Shown: positions 59,583 through 64,000 of the stretch, piece by piece
Layout of the letters: each line of letters opens with the position of its first letter
How positions within the stretch are numbered: position 1 is the stretch's first letter
The notes under the pieces: model-generated
Seen by the model: only the letters and a program-made list of their open reading frames with translations
Told to the model about the DNA's origin: nothing
Database searches by the model: none
From: Spinellus fusiger
Taxonomy: Eukaryota; Mucoromycota; Mucoromycetes; Mucorales; Phycomycetaceae
Assembly: GCA_025094145.1 (NCBI GenBank)
Contig: JALLLS010000004.1
Location: 434,001 to 498,000 of the forward strand
Direction: 5' to 3'
DNA: 64,000 bases
Position numbers and translations under genes: made by a program

Positions 59583-60559
59583 AACGTCTTCAAAGTGAAA
59601 TTGCTAGTCTAGTGCGTGGCAAGAATCCGCTGGTGACGGTAGCCCATGGACTATGTAGACCTGTTTGGGATCCAATTCTTTTACTAAAATGCACGCGCAA
59701 AGAGATACATCGTCTACTAGAATGGAGGATTGCTTGGTTACCACCAACACCTTCAGTTCCTTGCCAATGTGGCCACCCATCTGCCAATCGGGACCACTTT
59801 CTCACTTGCACATTCGTTGACCATGAACGCTCTACGTTCTTGTTCTTCCTAGTTCCTGCCCCACCACAATACGTTCATCCAATTGACTATTGTCTAAATC
59901 TTCTGTCGCGCACGGTTAAGTCTTTTGTTAAATGGCGAGATCTCTGGCCCAATTTTTTAATACTGATACAAGCCATTGATCGAGCCACGTATACTCGAGG
60001 CTTTAAGGTAGAGCCATCAGCTGGTAGCTTGCTCATTGAGGCTGCTGATGGGTGTGTTGAGCGGGAACGCCAGCGCCGCCATAGAGTGCAAAGACTCCTT
60101 CAGCAACAGACGCAGTATCTTCACTTCTCCTCCGATCTCTCCTCTACCACCCATTCTTAACCCGTTTAGCAAAGCCAGAAGCTGCTATTGTAGTTGCTGT
60201 ATTTGTGTCCTCAGGATTGTCCGAGTTGCTCTAAGTATCCCTCGTTGGATTTCGAATCACCGCAGGATGACGCTTATCTTTTTGGTGTCCTGGTTTCCAT
60301 GCTGGCTTTATGGCCTTTTAGATGTCTATTCATAATTCTCATTTTACCATCATTTCTCATTTTCCATCATTTTTCCCTCGTTGAGGTTTTATATTCTCTT
60401 TTCTTTCCGTCTCTTCTCTCTTTGCATTATTTTTTTCACTTATGTATTTGAAGTGTTTCAATGTTTGTTCTTTTTTTTTCAAACGATCTCACAGGGTGGC
60501 TAATATGCCCAATGCGCGAATAGCAACCAACATGCAAAAATAAAAAATACTTTGAACTG
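59583..60559 (+). mobile_element. 5'-truncated LINE, copy 3
   Basis: 977 bp, plus orientation, the same 3' part as copy 2 (57474 down to 56497) at an estimated 95% or more identity. It contains RGKNPLVTVAHGLCRPVWDP and the CQCGHPSANRDHFLTC motif in the frame 59612-60160. The 3' terminus is TTTGAACTG. It is flanked by 12-bp duplications (59571-59582 and 60560-60571). Confidence 0.85.
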
Positions 60560-60571
60560 TATTGTGATATG
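60560..60571. repeat. 12-bp target-site duplication, outer copy (LINE copy 3)
   Basis: TATTGTGATATG next to the LINE 3' end; one mismatch to 59571-59582. Confidence 0.75.
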
Positions 60572-61288
60572 TAAAACAATTATCGCATCTTCAATTCATT
60601 GTGATCTTCTGACAAGCTGAATATTTCTTGGTTAAGATGAAATAACCAATACTCTATACAGCCTAATTAGAGCAAAGTTAAGTGTCTTTAATGATTTTTT
60701 AAAAGAATATTACTGCATCACGATAATACCAAGAGAAAGCTGTATAATTCTTTTTCAAAGTACCAACCCCTAGAGAACTTGAAAAAGAACAAGGTAAAAG
60801 ATTTACCCAATCTGATTTTAAAGACAAAGATAATGACCTAAATAATAATAAAAAACTATTATAATAACCAGGTATTGGAAAAGATAATACAAGGTCTAAC
60901 TAATCAGGGTATTTAAAGCCTGTAGAGCCTATCAATATGGATCCCTAGCTCTATTTATTTATTAATATTAAATATAATACTATAATATAGAGAATAGAAT
61001 TGATACCCAGAAAAATCCATAAGGCAATTACATGATAAAAAATCCTGGTCAACATTAATCACATCTTAATACAGTGCCCATATTTTTTTTTTTAGATAAA
61101 TCAAGATAAAGTTACTTTTCTTAAAATTATTTCTCTTTTCAGCCTGCCTTTTGTGACTGATCATAATGTTATATTATATTTTACTTATTTAATATTCATT
61201 GTAAGATTAAGATCCTAAAAATATCCCAATTTTTTTTATATTTTGTCCCAAACTTATTTCAAAAAAATGTTGTATAAAAATCTATAGT

Positions 61289-61510
61289 TGCCTTGTTACC
61301 AGTTGTGTCCATGTCGTATGTTGTATCTCCGCAACCGTATCTCAATTTACAAAAAAATACTTGTGACGTAAAAATAATAATCAGATGTACAAATCGTTTG
61401 GAATAGAAACCAATAAACTATATATTGCTATTATTGCTAGAGATCAAACTACTACCAATTCATCTCTCTAGTATTTTTTTTATAACCGCAGTGCATATTA
61501 TTATTATTTG
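61289..61510 (+). repeat. Dispersed repeat D, copy 2
   Basis: Shares several blocks with 25510-25710, listed there. Ends at the CAGTGCATATT string. Confidence 0.5.
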
Positions 61511-62166
61511 ATTGTTAAATAATTGATAATAGGAATTTATCTTTTAGTGTTCTGTTTCTCCTTATCAACATTAATACTATGGTGAATTCTTATCTTATTC
61601 AACTACTATCTATTATTTTTTCCTTCCAAGTCTGTGAATTTTCTTATTTATTTTGCGGACTACAGTTTTATATTTTGTGGATCCTATTTTTACCTTTTAT
61701 AACTAAAGCAACTGTTCCCTATATTTATTTATTATGGCACCTTTATGCTGATTTAACTTTCCCAAGTGATCTGTACGTCTCGCTCGATATAACTCAGATA
61801 ATCTTGGTGTTTATTGCTGTTACTATTCAGCACTAGTATTCAGACCTAGTTTCATTTAAATTATATTCACGTTTATTGTCCTAATTCTTTTTTTTAAAGT
61901 AAAATGACATGTAGGTAGTTGGTCACTAGAAACAATAAATTCTTTAGCACAGTAAGAAGAACTCGGTAAAGAACTGAAAACTGAGTGAAAAGGAAAAAAT
62001 GACAAATAGAAAATATGCTGTTCAAATAGGCTATACTATTTTTTAATCAAACGTGAGTCCAAATAAAAAATCAAATATATTATAACATTATTATGAAAAT
62101 AAATTGTGGTAACTGTCCAAAAATCATATAAAATACGTTTGCAGTATACGATCTGACTTATTTTAG

Positions 62167-62174
62167 TATAAAAG
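62167..62174 (+). promoter_or_regulatory. TATA box of secreted-protein gene
   Basis: TATAAAAG, 55-62 bp upstream of the ATG at 62229. Confidence 0.6.
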
Positions 62175-62228
62175 GCCACTAGATATCTTACTTTATTTTA
62201 TTACCTTACTTTTATCTTACTTACTATC

Positions 62229-62645
62229 ATGTTCTCCAACATCCTCACTCCTGCTTTCTTGCTCATTGCCAGCACCTATGCTGTTTCTTGCGGGAATAAC
62301 CACAAGGCCTGGGTTTGGAACTGTCAAACAATCTTGGACAATTGGTCTCTGGATGATAATATTATATACTCGGCCGATACTGATAACTGTCTTGCAAAAT
62401 ATAATGACAAATATGGTGGTTATGTGTGCATCTTAGCTCAAGATGACTCCTGCGCTTTGTCAATTGCTATATCGGCCAAAACTCCTGGTGGTGGTAGACA
62501 GGGAAGTGAATTGAAGCAGTTTGTACAGGATTCTATCAACCAATGTTCTTCTGGAAACCTGGTCAGCGCATCCGATGGAAACTCTATCAACTTCTACTCA
62601 CAAAAGATGTGCTTGTCAAACTCTGGAAGTACCTCAAGCTGCTAA
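62229..62645 (+). CDS. Small secreted cysteine-rich protein
   Basis: Single exon, 138 residues. It begins with a signal peptide (NILTPAFLLIASTYAVS, cleavage likely near residue 20). The mature part has eight cysteines, an even number that fits four disulfides, and ends in a Ser/Thr-rich CLSNSGSTSSC. A GGGRQGSELKQFVQDSIN helix-like segment before a Cys and a later NSINFYSQ strand recall the layout of KP4-like killer-toxin folds, but this is a weak resemblance. It could equally be another secreted defence or effector-like protein. It is well expressed in design: good TATA box, no intron, strong coding composition in a very AT-rich setting. Function unknown. Confidence 0.8.
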   Translation: MFSNILTPAFLLIASTYAVSCGNNHKAWVWNCQTILDNWSLDDNIIYSADTDNCLAKYNDKYGGYVCILAQDDSCALSIAISAKTPGGGRQGSELKQFVQDSINQCSSGNLVSASDGNSINFYSQKMCLSNSGSTSSC

Positions 62646-63000
62646 ATAAAGTGCCCGACAGAAAGAAGTCAATTTCTTTAAATATAGACTTCCTTGTTTT
62701 TCTAGTTTTATACATTATCTTAATAGTGTCATAACTTTCCTTCTTTCTTATATTTAAACATGAATTATTTAATAAATAAATAAGATGATTTGTATTCAAA
62801 AAATAGCTTTATCTCAAGATCACTTAGTAGCTACTACCAGTCCTTGACATCTATTCCAGTCTGAATTTTTTGTCCCATACAATTAATGAGGTTGCTTGCC
62901 CTTTTTCCAATACTTTATCTCATTATACTAGCATAATGAACTCAAAATATTGCTTGCTAGTAACACAGAGGGAAATAGATTTCCAGAAATTACACCCGAT
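62646..63000. other. Short AT-rich spacer, no gene seen
   Basis: 3' flank of the secreted-protein gene up to the transposon T3 end; nothing recognised. Confidence 0.5.
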
Positions 63001-64000
63001 ACAGTCACGCACCATTGAATTTAATACTTTTGAAAATAAATTTCAGGACGAAATATTTAGGATATGTTCAACATTAGATAAAACACTCCACATTTGATCT
63101 AGGACCTCCAAACTTGATCATACTAAGGCTCAACATCTTTAATTATAGAAAATAAAATAATAATAATATAATTAATATTTCGTATGGCCTCCTTTGGCAT
63201 CAATTACAGCCTGGCATCTATCTGTCATACTCAGAACTAATCGTTGTGCAAGTTCAACACCAACCCTCTCCCACTCCTCTGCAAGTAGAGCCTTCAAACT
63301 TTCTATATTGGTAATAGATACCCTTCTTTCCTCAATTAGTCTTTCCAAGGCCCACCAGATGTGTTCAATTGGGTTTAAGTCAGGACTGTGCGGGCCAGTA
63401 CTCAAAGCCCCTAATTTGATGCGTCTCTTTCCACCATCTGGCATAGGCCCCAGTATGACAACTAGCACCATCTTCTTGTAACAGAAACTCCCTATCCTTT
63501 TTCTGATGCAATTCCATGAACCAAGAATGGAACTCACCAGCCAAAATCTTGATATATTCGTCTTGGTTTACAGTGCCATCAACAAAGACTAATGGGCCAA
63601 ATCCGCCCGCTCAAAAACAGCTCCAAAGCATAACCCCTCCGCCACCAAACTTCGTTGTTAAAACAATAGGATTAGGATCATACCTTTCTCCAACTTTTCT
63701 GATTACACGGGCACCTCCATCGTTTCCTTTCACGGTGTACCTGGACTCATCAGACCAGACAACGCCTTTCCACTGGTCGTTCGTCCAATTGACATGTTCT
63801 TTAGCCCAACGAAGCCGTTTCTCTTTGTGTTTTTCAGTTAAGGCTGGCTTGTGAGCTGGAGAAAAAATCCAAACCCTAACTGCTTACAGTAACGGATAAT
63901 GGTGTTTCTAGATACATCAACCTGAATCTTCAACATTTCCAATTTCAGCTGAATATATGAGGCAAATGGATCCTCTCTAATGACCTTTTCCAGGTGTCTG
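63001..64000 (-). mobile_element. Tc1-like element T3, cut by window edge
   Basis: The left end is TA|CAGTCACGCACCATTG at 63001. The minus strand encodes a transposase whose C-terminus is at 63172 (SPDLNPIEHIW, DRCQAVIDAKGGHTKY). Upstream on the same strand are LLQEDGASCHTGAYARWW, KFGGGGVMLW and WSDESRYTVKG, then an HTH/linker part running off the right edge. At least one frameshift separates EYWPAQS from PDLNPIE near 63395, and a stop follows MLWSCF, so it is a pseudogene. It belongs to a different subfamily from T1/T2. Confidence 0.85.

Larger units (their letters stand above)
60572..62228. other. AT-rich stretch with repeat D copy 2
   Basis: No supported gene. A plus frame at 61579-61836 would encode a hydrophobic 85-residue peptide (many Leu, Ile, Phe) just after repeat D copy 2; AT bias alone may explain it. 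Confidence 0.45.

Overview
This is a nuclear chromosome window from a fungus, most likely an early-diverging one of the Mucoromycota (Mucorales-like). The reasons are: genes split by many short introns (about 95 could be placed, mostly 40-130 bp, GTAAGT-like donors); compact gene spacing in gene blocks separated by AT-rich transposon-filled stretches; fungal proteins such as Sam37/metaxin, Ett1, Las1, Mvp1 and a CipC-like DUF3759 protein; a Mucorales-style P450; IS630/Tc1 transposases; and a Fanzor-type (eukaryotic TnpB) remnant. The genus cannot be fixed from the sequence alone. There is no sign of bacterial gene organisation.

Layout. 1-1464: 5' part of a DED1/DDX3 RNA helicase (minus). 2964-5930: MVP1/SNX8 sorting nexin (plus). 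5.9-10.7 kb: AT-rich, with dispersed repeat copy A and an IS630-like transposase remnant. 10750-13999: MPS1/TTK kinase (plus). 14880-17234: LAS1 (minus), head to head with 17542-19046 ETT1/NRO1-like (plus). 19126-20312: LACTB2-like metallo-beta-lactamase (minus). 21028-21965: VPS25 (plus). 22157-23321: SDS3-like (plus). 23488-24178: cofilin (minus). 24.7-33.0 kb: accessory stretch with a Fanzor C-terminal remnant, repeat copies B and C, a decayed LINE, and a small five-exon CipC-like gene (29708-30344). 33302-34433: EMG1 (plus). 34690-38985: SIN3 (minus). 39142-40284: metaxin/SAM37 (minus). 40355-41682: class I PI-transfer protein (minus). 43641-43952: histone H4, and 45034-45591: an unusual histone H2A with a long acidic tail. 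45812-48234: RBM5/RBM10-like RNA-binding protein. 49356-51449: cytochrome P450. 53.6-64.0 kb: nested mobile-element region (four Tc1-like elements and two LINE copies), with a small secreted cysteine-rich protein gene at 62229-62645.

The gene blocks are housekeeping: RNA helicase, ribosome biogenesis (LAS1, EMG1), endosomal sorting (MVP1, VPS25), mitosis (MPS1), chromatin (SIN3, SDS3, H4, H2A) and lipid or mitochondrial membrane biology (PITP, SAM37). SIN3 and SDS3 encode partners in one deacetylase complex. All multi-exon models were built by hand from reading-frame continuity, splice consensus and family knowledge; exon coordinates are given per gene and none has transcript support.

Main unusual points: two LINE copies in opposite orientation sit exactly at the two ends of one Tc1 element, each with its own target-site duplication; two inverted Tc1 copies share an identical 3' half but have diverged 5' halves; four GC-AG introns; an 8-nt micro-exon; start codons cut off or split by introns in two genes; a hyperacidic-tailed H2A; and a spliced Fanzor fragment.
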